Of a DNA stretch of 64,000 nucleotides, positions 1 to 10,245 are shown piece after piece. The stretch lies in the NCBI RefSeq assembly GCF_016863515.1, contig NZ_BOPA01000002.1:124001-188000 (forward strand). Direction: 5' to 3'. Each line of letters starts with the position of its first letter. Within the stretch, counting starts at the first letter, position 1. A program made the translations under genes and the position numbers. The stretch is from Micromonospora gifhornensis (GTDB taxonomy: Bacteria > Actinomycetota > Actinomycetes > Mycobacteriales > Micromonosporaceae). A model generated the notes under the pieces. The model had not been told where the DNA came from and made no database searches. It saw only the letters and a list, made by a program, of their open reading frames with translations.

Positions 1-118
1 CGACATCGGCAAGTGTCGACCAGCTGCGCAGCCGGGCTTCAACGCCGGTCAGGTCGAGCCAGGGAGTGAGGAAGCCGGGTTTCTGTGAACCCTGGCCGGG
101 GCAGAGTACGGCGAGCAC
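1..118 (-). CDS. fabD: Malonyl-CoA:ACP transacylase, N-terminal fragment
   Basis: Partial gene, cut by the window start. From the GTG at 118 the minus strand reads MLAVLCPGQGSQKPGFLTPW and continues to the edge. GQGSQ near the N-terminus is the hallmark of FabD, which moves malonyl groups from CoA to acyl carrier protein for type II fatty acid synthesis in the cytosol. A GGGAG ribosome site lies upstream of the GTG. The PucR-type regulator gene directly upstream on the same strand matches the actinobacterial fasR-fabD arrangement. The catalytic GHS serine lies outside the window. Confidence 0.9.
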   Translation of the reverse strand, partial: MLAVLCPGQGSQKPGFLTPWLDLTGVEARLRSWSTLADV

Positions 119-196
119 GTGTATGACTCTCCCGGATTGCCACGGGTTGCGCTGTGCCGACTGCCACCAAACCGCACTAGGACGTTTGGAGGAATC

Positions 197-1444
197 CTAC
201 AAAGATTGGCGATGATCGTCACTTGCCTGTGATCTTTTACCGGTGGGTGGGGGCAATGTCTGGGTCGGCACCACCGGGTCCAGCCGACCCACCGTGAGCG
301 CGACACGCAGGGCGAAGGCGTCCCGCGGCATCAGCGGGCTGAATCCGGTGACGTCGGAGATCCGCCGCAACCGGTAACGCACCGTGTTCGGGTGCACGTA
401 CAACGCCCGGGCGGCGCTCTCCAGCGTCCCGCCCGCCGCGAAGAACGCGTCAAGCGTCTCCAGCAGCTCACCGCCGGCCCGCGCCAGCGTCGCGTACACG
501 TCGTGCCGCAGCCGCCGACGGGCCTCCGCGTCACCGGCCAGCGCCCGTTCCGGCAGCAGGTCGCCGGCGTGGACCGGGCGGGGCGCGGTGGGCCAGGCCG
601 GTGCCGCGCGGTAGCCGGCCAGCGCCGCCCGCGCCGACTCGGTGGCCTCGTCCAGGCTCGGCACCGCCGGGCCGACCACCACCGGCCCCGGACCGAACGC
701 GGTGAGCAGCTTGCCGGTGGCCGCCACCGGCTCGGCCGCCCCGCCGAGCACGATCACCAGCCGGTCGCCGTGTACGCCGCCGATCACCTCAACGCCGATG
801 CGCCGCGCCTGGCGGTACACGTTGTGCAGGACGGCGGCGACCTCACCGCCCGGGGAGGTGCCCACCGCCACCGCCACCGGCGGCGCGTCCGTCCAGCCGA
901 GGGCCGCGGCGCGGCTGGCCAGCACGTCCGGGGAGTCACCACGCAGCAGCGCGTCCACCAGCAGGGCCTGCAACCGCGCGTCCCACGAGCCGCGGGACTC
1001 CGCCGCCCGCGCGTAGACCCGGGCGGCGGCGAAGGCGATCTCCCGGGAGAAGCGCAGCACCGCGTCGCGCAACTGCGGCTCCTCGCCCGGGGCGGCGAGA
1101 TCGCTGACCTGCTCCTCGACCACGTCGATGGTGACCTTGATCAGCGCGACGGTCTGCTGGAGGGTGATCGAGCGGGCCAGTGCCTGGGGCGCGGTGGCGA
1201 AGACCTCGTCGGAGACCTCCTGGGTGCCCTCACCGGCACCACCGCCCGAGCAGAGCCACTGCACCAGGGAGCGGACGCCGGCCTGAGCCACCAACATCAC
1301 CCAGGAACGCTGGTCGGCCGGCAACTCCCGGAACCAGGGCAGCGTCTCGTCCATCCGGGCCACGCTGGCGGTGGCCAGGGTACCGGCCGCGCGTTCGATC
1401 CGGCGCAGCGTGGCCGACAGTTCCGTCCCGCCCGATCCGCTCAC
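197..1444 (-). CDS. fasR: PucR/CdaR-type regulator, FasR-like activator of fatty acid synthesis genes
   Basis: About 415 residues. The C-terminal helix-turn-helix typical of PucR regulators is clear (YVHPNTVRYRLRRISDVTG), preceded by a GGDEF-like middle region. The N-terminal part contains RMDETLPWFRELPADQRSWV, which resembles Streptomyces FasR. It sits just upstream of fabD on the same strand, about 80 bp away, as in Streptomyces fasR-fabDHPF and M. tuberculosis Rv2242-fabD, so the likely role is activating the fab operon. I prefer the GTG at 1444 because it gives the usual N-terminus; an in-frame GTG at 1480 would add 12 residues. Confidence 0.85.
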   Translation of the reverse strand: MSGSGGTELSATLRRIERAAGTLATASVARMDETLPWFRELPADQRSWVMLVAQAGVRSLVQWLCSGGGAGEGTQEVSDEVFATAPQALARSITLQQTVALIKVTIDVVEEQVSDLAAPGEEPQLRDAVLRFSREIAFAAARVYARAAESRGSWDARLQALLVDALLRGDSPDVLASRAAALGWTDAPPVAVAVGTSPGGEVAAVLHNVYRQARRIGVEVIGGVHGDRLVIVLGGAAEPVAATGKLLTAFGPGPVVVGPAVPSLDEATESARAALAGYRAAPAWPTAPRPVHAGDLLPERALAGDAEARRRLRHDVYATLARAGGELLETLDAFFAAGGTLESAARALYVHPNTVRYRLRRISDVTGFSPLMPRDAFALRVALTVGRLDPVVPTQTLPPPTGKRSQASDDHRQSL

Positions 1445-1611
1445 CCGCCTAGCCTGACATGCCCTGAACTGGACCTTCACGGCAGCCGTCCGGTCCCATC
1501 CCTGACCTCGACCGGGTACGCGGTGCGTGGCGCGTCAGTACCGGCCAGTACCGTGTCAGGACACGTCGGGTGGGCACCGGCGGGTGAGGGCGAGAGCGTG
1601 AGGAGAAGCCG

Positions 1612-1971
1612 ATGGCGCAGGGGGACGCCGAATACGGCTGCGCCCAGGACGAGCCGAGCCGACCGGGCGCTCACGAACAGCCGGCCACTGCCAAGCACCA
1701 TCACCACCGGCGGCCGACCGGCCTCAGCCAACCGGCCGACGCGCATGCCGGCTGGGCGCCGGAGCGTGGCGACGAGGAGCCGGCGGTCACGCGACCCGGC
1801 CCGACCGAGCCGGCGGTGCCCCGGCAGCGGGCGGCCGAACCGCCGGTCGAGCCGGATGCCTCCGGCTGCCGCAGCGAGCAGCCCGGCTGGGCCGGCGCAC
1901 ACCGGCATGGCCCGGTACGCCCGGCTCGCCGCGCCACCCGGCGGGAGCGCCCACCGCGACGCTGGTGCTGA
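1612..1971 (+). CDS. Hypothetical hydrophilic, probably disordered protein
   Basis: I recognise no family in this 119-residue frame. The support is a good ribosome site (GAGGAGAAG about 6 bases before the ATG), high GC at third positions, and its position divergent from the fasR-like gene. The protein is rich in Pro, Arg, Glu and His (HHHH near residue 33) and has no membrane segment. Its last codons run into a tandem repeat, with the TGA inside the first unit. An opposing frame overlaps it but has no convincing start. It could be non-coding. Confidence 0.4.
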   Translation: MAQGDAEYGCAQDEPSRPGAHEQPATAKHHHHRRPTGLSQPADAHAGWAPERGDEEPAVTRPGPTEPAVPRQRAAEPPVEPDASGCRSEQPGWAGAHRHGPVRPARRATRRERPPRRWC

Positions 1972-2038
1972 GCGCCCGACGGCGGTGAGCGCCCGACGGC
2001 GGTGAGCGCCCGACGATGGTGCTGAGCGCTCCGACGAT
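1964..2038. repeat. Four-unit tandem repeat, about 17-21 bp per unit
   Basis: Four head-to-tail units of the form GGTG(CTG)AGCGCCCGACG(GC/AT) start at 1964, 1984, 2001 and 2018. The outer two units carry an extra CTG, and the last also has one added base in the core. The array begins at the 3' end of the small plus-strand gene and runs straight into a perfect hairpin. Confidence 0.8.
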
Positions 2039-2066
2039 CAACGCCCGGCCGGGCCGGGCGTTGATC
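2036..2066. terminator. Perfect 14-bp hairpin between convergent genes
   Basis: GATCAACGCCCGGC at 2036-2049 and its exact complement at 2053-2066 flank a 3-base loop. There is no T-run, which is usual for high-GC actinomycetes. It lies between the ends of the plus-strand gene at 1612 and the minus-strand gene at 2093, so it can serve both directions. Confidence 0.75.
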
Positions 2067-2092
2067 GCGTGGGGGAGCGGTTGAGCTGACGG

Positions 2093-2743
2093 TCAGCGGG
2101 TTCGGCGGCGGATCAGCAGGGCGATCCCGGCGAGCCCGAGGGTGATCACGACGACCACCGCGACGTTGAGCAGCAGGAGGCGACGCAGTTCCCCGAAGGC
2201 CTCGTTGATGTCCTGCGCCGGGTTGAGCGCGTCCTCCGGGATGATCCGTTCGCCGCCGCCGATGCCGCCGCTGACCGCCTCGTACGTGCGCTCCAGCGGT
2301 ACGCCGGCGGTGCGCAGCGTCTCGGACATGGTGACGCGGCCGAGGAACCAGGCCGCCGTGGTCTTGCGCGAGTCCGGCTGCTTGGCCGGCCGGAAGACCC
2401 GGGGCCCGCCCACGGCATTCGGGTAGAGGTCGTAGGTCTGCTTGGGAACGTCGCCGGCGAGCACCACGACTGTGTACTTCGGACCGAGGTTCGCCTTCTT
2501 CGGGCTGCCCGACTGGCGTACCAACACCTTGGCGCTGACCTGGTCGACCATGGCCTTGACCTGCTCGGGATGCTGCTCGGCGCGCAGTCGCAACGGTTCG
2601 GCGAGGCCGTGCCCGGTGATATCCACCCCGGCCGGCGGCGACTTCGGCGCCGCCTTCGCCGGTTCCGCCACGGTGAGGGACAGCAGCATGGCCGCCAACC
2701 CGCCCAACCCCACTACGGCCAGTCGCCTCATCCGTCGGACCAT
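2093..2743 (-). CDS. Secreted, C-terminally membrane-anchored protein of unknown function
   Basis: 216 residues. The N-terminus is a classic signal peptide (MVRRMRR, then a hydrophobic stretch ending near AEPAKA at residues 25-31). A single hydrophobic segment near the C-terminus (LLLLNVAVVVVITLGLAGIA) is followed by the basic tail RRRTR. This topology places about 155 residues outside the cell with the tail in the cytoplasm. The middle part (KYTVVVLAGDVPKQTYDLYP; GGIGGGERIIPEDAL) matches no family I know. It is transcribed alone and ends at the 2036 hairpin. Confidence 0.75.
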   Translation of the reverse strand: MVRRMRRLAVVGLGGLAAMLLSLTVAEPAKAAPKSPPAGVDITGHGLAEPLRLRAEQHPEQVKAMVDQVSAKVLVRQSGSPKKANLGPKYTVVVLAGDVPKQTYDLYPNAVGGPRVFRPAKQPDSRKTTAAWFLGRVTMSETLRTAGVPLERTYEAVSGGIGGGERIIPEDALNPAQDINEAFGELRRLLLLNVAVVVVITLGLAGIALLIRRRTR

Positions 2744-2970
2744 GCCGCCTCCTCGCCCCGTTCGATGGTGGCTCTGCTGCAGGAGTCACGTGCCGGAAGC
2801 TGACGGCGGTGACCGTGCCCGCAGGACGGGTACCCACCTAAAGACTCCGCCGAACGTCGATCGGTTGCAGCCGGTGGAACACTAATTGGAACTATCTGCG
2901 ATCTCGACTCGGCACGATAGCGGTCGTCATGCAGTGGGCGGATCTTACCTGTGCCGGGGCCGGTGATGCA

Positions 2971-2986
2971 GGCAGGATAACCTGCC
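2971..2986. terminator. Short hairpin downstream of gltX
   Basis: GGCAGG-ATAA-CCTGCC is a perfect 6-bp stem with a 4-base loop, about 30 bases past the gltX stop codon. It is short and is only a weak candidate terminator. The rest of 2744-3015 should hold the promoter of the secreted-protein gene; I see no other conserved site. Confidence 0.35.
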
Positions 2987-3015
2987 GCCGCAACCCGGGT
3001 GGGTGTCGGTGGCGC

Positions 3016-4431
3016 CTAGACGAGGCGTAGGAGGGCGGCGCGCAGCCGGGTCAGCGTGCGCTCGGGGCCGAGCACCTCCAGCGACTCGAACAGCGGCAGG
3101 CCGACGGTGCGGCCGGTGACCGCGACCCGTACCGGCGCCTGGGCCTTGCCGAGCTTGAGTCCACGTTCGGCACCGACCGCCTCCAGGGTGGCCTTGAGCG
3201 TCTGCGCGTCCCAGGAGTCGACCGCCTCGAAGGCGGCGATCGTCGCCTCCAGCAGCTCGGCCGAACCCTCCTTCATGGCCTTCGTCCAGGCCGCCTCGTC
3301 GATCAGGGGCGTCGCCACGAACAGGAAGTCGACGTTCGGCACGATCTCGCTGAGCACCGCGATCCGGGTCTGGGCCAGCGGCGCCACCGCGGCGAACACC
3401 GCCGGATCGAACTCCTCGGGCTGCCACGGCGGCGGCGCGATGGTGCCGGTGCCGGTCAGCCACGGCCGGCAGGCCTCGACGAACTCCTCGACCGGCAGCG
3501 CCCGGATGTACTCGCCGTTGAACGCGCGCAGCTTCTTCTCGTCGAAGAACGCCGGTGACGGGTTCACCTCCGACAGGCGGAACTCGTCCTCGATCACCGA
3601 CCAGGGCACGATCTCCCGGTCGCCGGAGGGCGCCCAACCCAGCAGCATCAGGTAGTTGCGCATGGCGGCGGCGAGGTAGCCCTCGTCCCGGTACGCCTCC
3701 AGGGCGACCTTGTCGCGGCGTTTGGACAGCTTCTGCCGCTTCTCGTTGACCACCACCGGCACGTGCGCCCAGACCGGCGGCTTGACGCCGAGGGCGTCCC
3801 AGAGCAGCTGCTGCTTCGGGGTGTTGGGCAGGTGCTCCTCGGCCCGGATCACGTGGGTGATCCCCATGGTCATGTCGTCCACGACGTTGGCCAGCAGGAA
3901 CACCGGCGAGCCGTCGCCCCGGGCGATGACGAAGTCCTCGATGAGCTTGTTCTCGAAGGTCGGCTCGCCGCGGATCAGGTCGACGACCACCGTGGTGCCC
4001 TCGTCCGGGGTGCGGAACCGCAGCGCCCGGCCCTCGCCCGGCGGCAGACCCCGGTCGCGGCAGAAGCCGTCGTAGCCGGTGTACTGGTTGCCGGTGCGGG
4101 CCTGCACCGCCTCGCGGGTGCAGTCGCAGTAGTACGCCCGGCCCGAGTCGTGGAGCCGGGCGGCGGCGGCGCGGTGCTCCTGCGCGTACGAGGACTGGAA
4201 GTAGGGGCCTTCGTAGCTGTCCCGGGAGATGCCGATCCAGTCCAACGCCGACAGGATGCCCTCGGTCCACTCGGGCTTGTTGCGCGCCGCGTCGGTGTCC
4301 TCGATGCGCAGCACGAACACCCCGCCCTGCTGTTTGGCGTAGATCCAGTTCTGCAGTGCCGAGCGGGCACCGCCGACGTGGAACATACCGGTCGGGGATG
4401 GGGCGAAGCGCACACGTACCGTCACGACCAC
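3016..4431 (-). CDS. gltX: Glutamate--tRNA ligase
   Basis: 471 residues, class I aminoacyl-tRNA synthetase charging tRNA-Glu. The HIGH signature appears as [19 protein letters not shown] (residues 12-30) and the KMSKS loop as KLSKR. A CxC-x24-C cluster (YCDC...GFC) looks like the GluRS zinc-binding insert. The MFS gene ends only 9 bp upstream, so it may be the last gene of a glucosidase-transporter-gltX transcript. The usual actinobacterial enzyme reads CPSPTGNPHVGLVR at the first motif, so this may be a second, divergent copy. A GTG at 4425 is an alternative start. Confidence 0.9.
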   Translation of the reverse strand: MVVTVRVRFAPSPTGMFHVGGARSALQNWIYAKQQGGVFVLRIEDTDAARNKPEWTEGILSALDWIGISRDSYEGPYFQSSYAQEHRAAAARLHDSGRAYYCDCTREAVQARTGNQYTGYDGFCRDRGLPPGEGRALRFRTPDEGTTVVVDLIRGEPTFENKLIEDFVIARGDGSPVFLLANVVDDMTMGITHVIRAEEHLPNTPKQQLLWDALGVKPPVWAHVPVVVNEKRQKLSKRRDKVALEAYRDEGYLAAAMRNYLMLLGWAPSGDREIVPWSVIEDEFRLSEVNPSPAFFDEKKLRAFNGEYIRALPVEEFVEACRPWLTGTGTIAPPPWQPEEFDPAVFAAVAPLAQTRIAVLSEIVPNVDFLFVATPLIDEAAWTKAMKEGSAELLEATIAAFEAVDSWDAQTLKATLEAVGAERGLKLGKAQAPVRVAVTGRTVGLPLFESLEVLGPERTLTRLRAALLRLV

Positions 4432-4440
4432 AGCCTACCG

Positions 4441-5708
4441 TCAGGGCACCGAGCGGATCTTCAGCACCAGCACGCTGCCGAGGACGGTCACCGCGGCCGT
4501 GGTCGCGTACAGCGCCGGGTAGCCGCCCAGGTACACGACGATCGGGGCGGCGATGGCCGGGCCGAGCACCTGCGGCGCCGAGTTGGCGATGTTGATCACG
4601 CCGAGGTCCTTGGCCCGGTCGGTGGCCCTCGGCAGCACCTGCGTGATCAGGGCGGCGTCCACCGACAGGTACACGCCGTAACCGGCGCCGAGCAGCAGCG
4701 CGGCGACGATCGCCATCGGCCAGGTGGGCGCGGCGGCCAGCAGCAGCGCCGCCACCGCCATCACCATCCCGGCGGCGATCACGAAGACCTTCCGTCTGCC
4801 GGAGCGGTCCGACAGCCGGCCGGCGATCACCGTGGTGGCCATCAGCCCGGCGGTGTAGAGCAGGATCAGCACCAGCAGGCCGGTGTCGGGGTCGGTCAGC
4901 CGTACCTCGTCGGTGAGGAAGTAGAGCAGGTAGAGGGTGCCGAAGGCGTTGCCGAGCTGGACCAGGAACCGGGTGATCCAGGCCCAGCCGAAGTCGGGGT
5001 GGCGACGCGGCGACACCCACATGCCGGCCAGCATGCCGCGCAGCGCCGGCCGGTGCGTACGCGGCAGCGGATCGTCGGTGGTGCGCAGGGCGAACGGCAC
5101 CGCGAGCAGCACCACGGCCGCGGCGATCGCGTAATAGCCCGCGGCGTTGCCGGTGACCACGGCGGTGACCAGCACCACGCCGAGCACCAGCCCGAGCGCC
5201 TGCGGGATGCCGACCCAGCCGGAGACGCCGCCCCGCTGCGCCACCGGCACCCGGTCCGGCACGGCGGCGGTCAGGCTGGCCAGCATCGCGTTGAAGCACA
5301 CCTGCGCGGCGACCCAGCCGACAGTGACCGCGGCGACGGTACGCGCCTGGGCGAGCAGCACCAGCGCCAGCGCACCGACCAGCGCGCCACCGACGGTCCA
5401 GACGTGCCGGCGACCGAGTTCCCAGCGCCCGAGCCGCAGGCAGGTCCGGTCCGACAGCGCTCCGGCGAGCGGGTTGGCCAGCACCGCGGCCAGCGCGCCC
5501 ACCCCGGTGACCACCGCCAGCATGGTCTCCTTGTCCGTCGGCGCGATCTGCTCGATCTGCTGCGGCAGCAGCACCTGGATCGGGGTGAAGAACGCCATCC
5601 AGACGCCGAGGTTCGCGGCGAACAGCAGCGCGATCCAGCCTCGCCGTACCGGCACCGTCGGCTCGGCGAGCGCCGCCGGCAGCGAGGCCGGCGTCGGGTC
5701 GACGGTGG

Positions 5709-5712
<4 letters not shown>
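4441..5712 (-). CDS. MFS transporter, probably for sugars or glucosides
   Basis: 423 residues with about 12 hydrophobic segments across its length. The loop after the second helix reads NPLAGALSDRTCLRLGRWEL and a repeat of the motif appears in the second half (GRLSDRSGRRKVF), both typical of the major facilitator superfamily. Its start overlaps the end of the GH1 glucosidase gene by 4 bp, so the two are translationally coupled. By context it likely imports the glucoside that the glucosidase cleaves; the substrate cannot be read from the sequence. Confidence 0.88.
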
Positions 5713-7058
<1,346 letters not shown>

Positions 7059-7245
7059 GCGCCCTCCCGGAGAAATGCGAAACGTGTTCGGGACTCTAGG
7101 GCGCGCAGGGGCTCGGGTCTATAGGCCGATGTGTATGGAAAAGCAATACCTTTCGGCGTGTCTTTTGCGAACACGTCCACATACGTCCGATTTGCTGCAT
7201 AGAGTGCGGATATCGTGGGATGTCCTCACTGGAGGAAGACGGATA
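7059..7245. promoter_or_regulatory. Divergent promoter region with a split inverted repeat
   Basis: This 187-bp gap separates the glucosidase operon (minus) from the SRPBCC gene (plus). It is less GC-rich than its surroundings. ACGTGTTCG at 7082-7090 and its exact complement CGAACACGT at 7168-7176 are 77 bp apart, a spacing that could support repressor looping. No regulator gene is adjacent. Confidence 0.35.
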
Positions 7246-7692
7246 ATGATCCTCGTGGAACGCAGCGCGCACGTGGCGGCGCCGGTCGAAGCGGTCTGGG
7301 ATGTGGTACAGCGGGCCGAGCAGTTGCCCGCCTGGCTGGCCGGCGTCCGTGCGGCCGAGGTGCTCTCAGGAGAGGGCTTCGGCAGACGGCAACTGGTCCA
7401 GGCCGGACGCGGTGCCGCGCACGAAGCCGAGGTGATCGCCTACCAGGAACCGACGCTGATCGGCTGGCGGGAACGCGCGAAGGGCGCCGGTGCCCGAGCG
7501 GAGGCGCGCACCGAGATTTACGTCCAGCTCACTCCCGACGAGGAGGAGGGCGGCACGATCGTGCGGCTGATCGTCGTACGCTGGCCGGCCGGCCCGGTCA
7601 AGGCCGCCCTGCTGCGACTCGGCCTGCGTCGGGTCGGCGCCGATCTGGAGGACTCGCTGGCCCGGCTGACCGATCTGGCCGCCGTCGGCTGA
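7246..7692 (+). CDS. SRPBCC (START-like) family protein
   Basis: 148 residues from an ATG with a strong GGAGGAAG ribosome site 7 bases upstream; an upstream ATG in frame lacks this and lies inside the divergent gene. The N-terminus (VERSAHVAAPVEAVWDVVQR AEQLPAWLAG, in two parts) is the usual start of the polyketide cyclase/START-like fold, which holds hydrophobic ligands in a deep cavity. Members act as cyclases, ligand carriers or stress proteins. Nothing in the neighbourhood points to the ligand. Confidence 0.85.
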   Translation: MILVERSAHVAAPVEAVWDVVQRAEQLPAWLAGVRAAEVLSGEGFGRRQLVQAGRGAAHEAEVIAYQEPTLIGWRERAKGAGARAEARTEIYVQLTPDEEEGGTIVRLIVVRWPAGPVKAALLRLGLRRVGADLEDSLARLTDLAAVG

Positions 7693-7719
7693 CCGGCCAC
7701 GTCCTGGCGTCACCCGCGA

Positions 7720-7766
7720 CGGTGGCGGCCCCGGTGTCCCGTCCAGAGGCACCCGGGCCGCCACCG
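7720..7766. terminator. 12-bp inverted repeat between convergent genes
   Basis: CGGTGGCGGCCC at 7720-7731 pairs exactly with GGGCCGCCACCG at 7755-7766; pairing extends inward with one mismatch. It lies between the ends of the SRPBCC gene (plus) and the HVHP-motif protein (minus), and so probably terminates both. Confidence 0.65.
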
Positions 7767-7778
7767 CTTTCGCGACGC

Positions 7779-8705
7779 TCACACCACCACGGTGAACGCG
7801 GCGACGCGTACCTCGTCGAGATGCCGGAACTCGAAGAACAGCCGGTAGGTGCCGGCCGACGGCACGGTGATCCCGAACGCCACCACCGAGCTGGGTTGGC
7901 TTGCCGCCGCCGGATGCACGTGCAGGTACGCCAGGTCACCCTGGCGCAGCGCCACCAGGTGCCCGTACGCGCCCAGGTGCAGTTGCAGGTCGTTGACCGG
8001 CTGCCCGTCGCGGCCGAGCCAGACCAGCACCTGGTTGGACTCGCCGGCCCGCAGGCCGCCGTCCAGGGTGACCGTGTAGCCGTCCACCAGCACGGTCTCC
8101 TCGGGTGGGGCGAGTTCCTCGGCCGCGTACCGACCCGGAACCGGCAGGTCGACGCCGAGCGTGGTGCCCGCCGCCGCCCCCGTAGGCCAGAAGTCGGCGA
8201 TCGCCCGTAGCGGGCCGGGCGCGGCCGGGGTGATCGTGACCCGCCAGCTGCCGTCCGGCGACATCTCCGGATGCACGTGCTGATACCCGCCGAGGTCGCG
8301 GCCGACCAGGATCAGGTGCAACTGCCGGTCGTGGACCACCTGGAAATCGGTGAGCGCCGCCCCGGCCGTGTCCGTGATCCGGAAGACCAGCTCACCCGGC
8401 TTGCCGGCGCGCAGCCTCGCCTGGTCCACGGTAAGCGTCCAGCCGTCCCGGGAGACCTCCAGCCCGCCGGGCCCGTGATTGGCGTGGGCCAGCGCCCCGG
8501 CCGCCGCCGGTCGTGCCGGGCCGGCCGTCCCGCCGGCCCGGCCCGCGAAGAAGCCGACCGCCAGGGTCAGGCCGAGCACCAGGACGGCGGCGGCGTAGCG
8601 ACCGGCCCGACCCACCGATGCACCGTCGGGGCCGGGGCGCCCCGGCTGGGACGCCCCGTCCACGATCTCGGCGAGGGTCGCCGGCCGCTGGTCGGTCGTG
8701 GTCAC
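7779..8705 (-). CDS. Membrane-anchored extracytoplasmic protein with HVHP motifs
   Basis: 308 residues from a GTG that overlaps the upstream stop codon (GTGA). One membrane segment at about residues 37-55 follows a short cytoplasmic N-terminus. The exported part carries two histidine clusters, YQHVHPEMS and YLHVHP, in beta-rich repeats (LRAGKPGELVFRITD; LRAGESNQVLVWLG). The clusters might bind a metal such as copper, but that is inference; I do not recognise the family. The 4-bp overlap with the LVIVD-repeat protein implies that the two are made together and may act together at the cell surface. Confidence 0.75.
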   Translation of the reverse strand: MTTTDQRPATLAEIVDGASQPGRPGPDGASVGRAGRYAAAVLVLGLTLAVGFFAGRAGGTAGPARPAAAGALAHANHGPGGLEVSRDGWTLTVDQARLRAGKPGELVFRITDTAGAALTDFQVVHDRQLHLILVGRDLGGYQHVHPEMSPDGSWRVTITPAAPGPLRAIADFWPTGAAAGTTLGVDLPVPGRYAAEELAPPEETVLVDGYTVTLDGGLRAGESNQVLVWLGRDGQPVNDLQLHLGAYGHLVALRQGDLAYLHVHPAAASQPSSVVAFGITVPSAGTYRLFFEFRHLDEVRVAAFTVVV

Positions 8706-9991
8706 GACAACCGGGGCTGCAACACGAACAACCCCTGCTCGATACCGCTGACCACGACGATGCCGCTGGGGTAGTAGGGATAGACGCTCCACGCGCCGTT
8801 CATCGACGCGCTGTTGCTCGACGGGTAGATGTCGAAGAAGCCGGCCTCGGTGGCCCGGCCGCTTGACACGTTCGTCAGGTCCAGGATGCGCAACCCGGCC
8901 CGGTAGTTGGCCTGGTAGCTGTACCTGCCCTTGACGTACTGGTTGTGGTCGGTGGCGGCGACCCCGCTCGGCGCGCTGTAGGTGCCGATGTGCCGGGGAG
9001 CGTCCAGGTCGGCCAGGTCCCAGATGTACGTCTGGGTGTTCACCCCGCGCCGGGTCTCGTCCAACTCGTCGTCCAGCAGGAAGTACCGCTGGTCCTCGGT
9101 GAACCACCCCTGGTGGGTGTACGCCCGACCGGTGTAGCCGATGCGGGCCAGCTGCCGGGGCGACGACTTGCTCGTCACGTCGACGATGGTCACCGTGTCC
9201 TCGTTGGAGCTGACACAGATCTCCCGACCGGAGTACGCGGTGTCCGGCCCCCGGTAGACGACGCACTGGGTGTCGTGGGTGTAGCCGTCGTTGCTGACGC
9301 AGCCCGCCGAGACCGGTGACTTCGGGGTCCGGATGTCGATCATGTGCAGGCCGCCGCTGCACGTGTTGGTGCCCACCGCGTACGCGTACCCGGTCTGCTC
9401 GTTGATCGCGATGTTGTGCGAGTTGCCGAAGCGGCTGTAGTGGACATCCGCCGTCCAGGTCTGCGGGCTCGTCACGCCACGCAGCCGGGTGAGGTCGAAG
9501 ACCTGCATGCCGTGACCGGAGACGTCCGCCACCACGTACGCGTGGTCGCGGTAGACCTTGATGTCCCGCCAGACCGCCGTGCGGTTCTGGTACGCGGGCA
9601 GGTTGCCCAGGTAGACCGGGGCGCTCGGGTTGGACACGTCCACGAACGAGGTGCCGTTGCGGCGGCCGACGAGCGCGTACTCCTTGCGGGTCTGCGGGTC
9701 GGTCCAGCCCCAGATGTCGTTGGCCTGGCTGCCGCCGATGCTGGACAGCGGCATGAACGACAGCAGGTCCACGTTGCGGCACGGGTAGCCGGCTGCCTGA
9801 CCGTTTGTGCAGGCGGTCGCGGCCTGGGCGGCCATCTGCTGGGTGGGTTCACGCTGGGCCATGAACTCCTGGGCCGAGGCCCGCCCGGCGGGGGTCGCGG
9901 GATCGTGGGCCACCGAAGGCGAGCCCGGCCCGAGCATCGACACCACCAGGGCGCCGACAGCCAGAGCCAGGCCGATCCGGACAGGTCGCAT
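8702..9991 (-). CDS. LVIVD-repeat, choice-of-anchor B family secreted protein
   Basis: 429 residues. The ATG at 9991 has a GGGAGGGAG ribosome site and starts a signal peptide (MRPVRIGLALAVGALVVS, cleavage near SVAHD). The frame extends further upstream but without a ribosome site. Repeated blade-like units (FVDVSNPSAPVYLGNLP; MQVFDLTRLRG; MIDIRTPKSPVSAG; VTIVDVTSKSSPRQLA; RILDLTNVSSG) are LVIVD repeats forming a beta-propeller, seen in the choice-of-anchor B family. Function is unknown; extracellular by its signal peptide. The next gene overlaps its stop by 4 bp. Confidence 0.85.
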   Translation of the reverse strand: MRPVRIGLALAVGALVVSMLGPGSPSVAHDPATPAGRASAQEFMAQREPTQQMAAQAATACTNGQAAGYPCRNVDLLSFMPLSSIGGSQANDIWGWTDPQTRKEYALVGRRNGTSFVDVSNPSAPVYLGNLPAYQNRTAVWRDIKVYRDHAYVVADVSGHGMQVFDLTRLRGVTSPQTWTADVHYSRFGNSHNIAINEQTGYAYAVGTNTCSGGLHMIDIRTPKSPVSAGCVSNDGYTHDTQCVVYRGPDTAYSGREICVSSNEDTVTIVDVTSKSSPRQLARIGYTGRAYTHQGWFTEDQRYFLLDDELDETRRGVNTQTYIWDLADLDAPRHIGTYSAPSGVAATDHNQYVKGRYSYQANYRAGLRILDLTNVSSGRATEAGFFDIYPSSNSASMNGAWSVYPYYPSGIVVVSGIEQGLFVLQPRLS

Positions 9992-10194
9992 GTGCACTCC
10001 CTCCCGTCGCGCCCGGCCGTCGACGGCGTCCGGGCCGGCGGTGGGACGGCGCGACGGGATAGTCCACCCAACCGACCCAGTGCCCGCAAGGAGCTGACGC
10101 CTATCGACCATTCTGAATGAATCGTGTTACAGGAAACAGCATCCGCCAATACCACCTGCGTCATACCATCCCCTCGCGAGTCGAGGGTGGGATG

Positions 10195-10233
10195 CCGAAG
10201 GGCCCGGCGCGGGGTGCGCGCCGGGCCCTTCGG
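10195..10233. terminator. Terminator of aceE, perfect 16-bp stem
   Basis: The arm at 10195-10210 (CCGAAGGGCCCGGCGC) is exactly complementary to 10218-10233, with a 7-base loop. It begins 12 bp beyond the aceE stop codon on the minus strand. The 200 bp between it and the LVIVD gene start hold nothing else that I can identify. Confidence 0.85.
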
Positions 10234-10245
10234 AGGTGGAACTGT

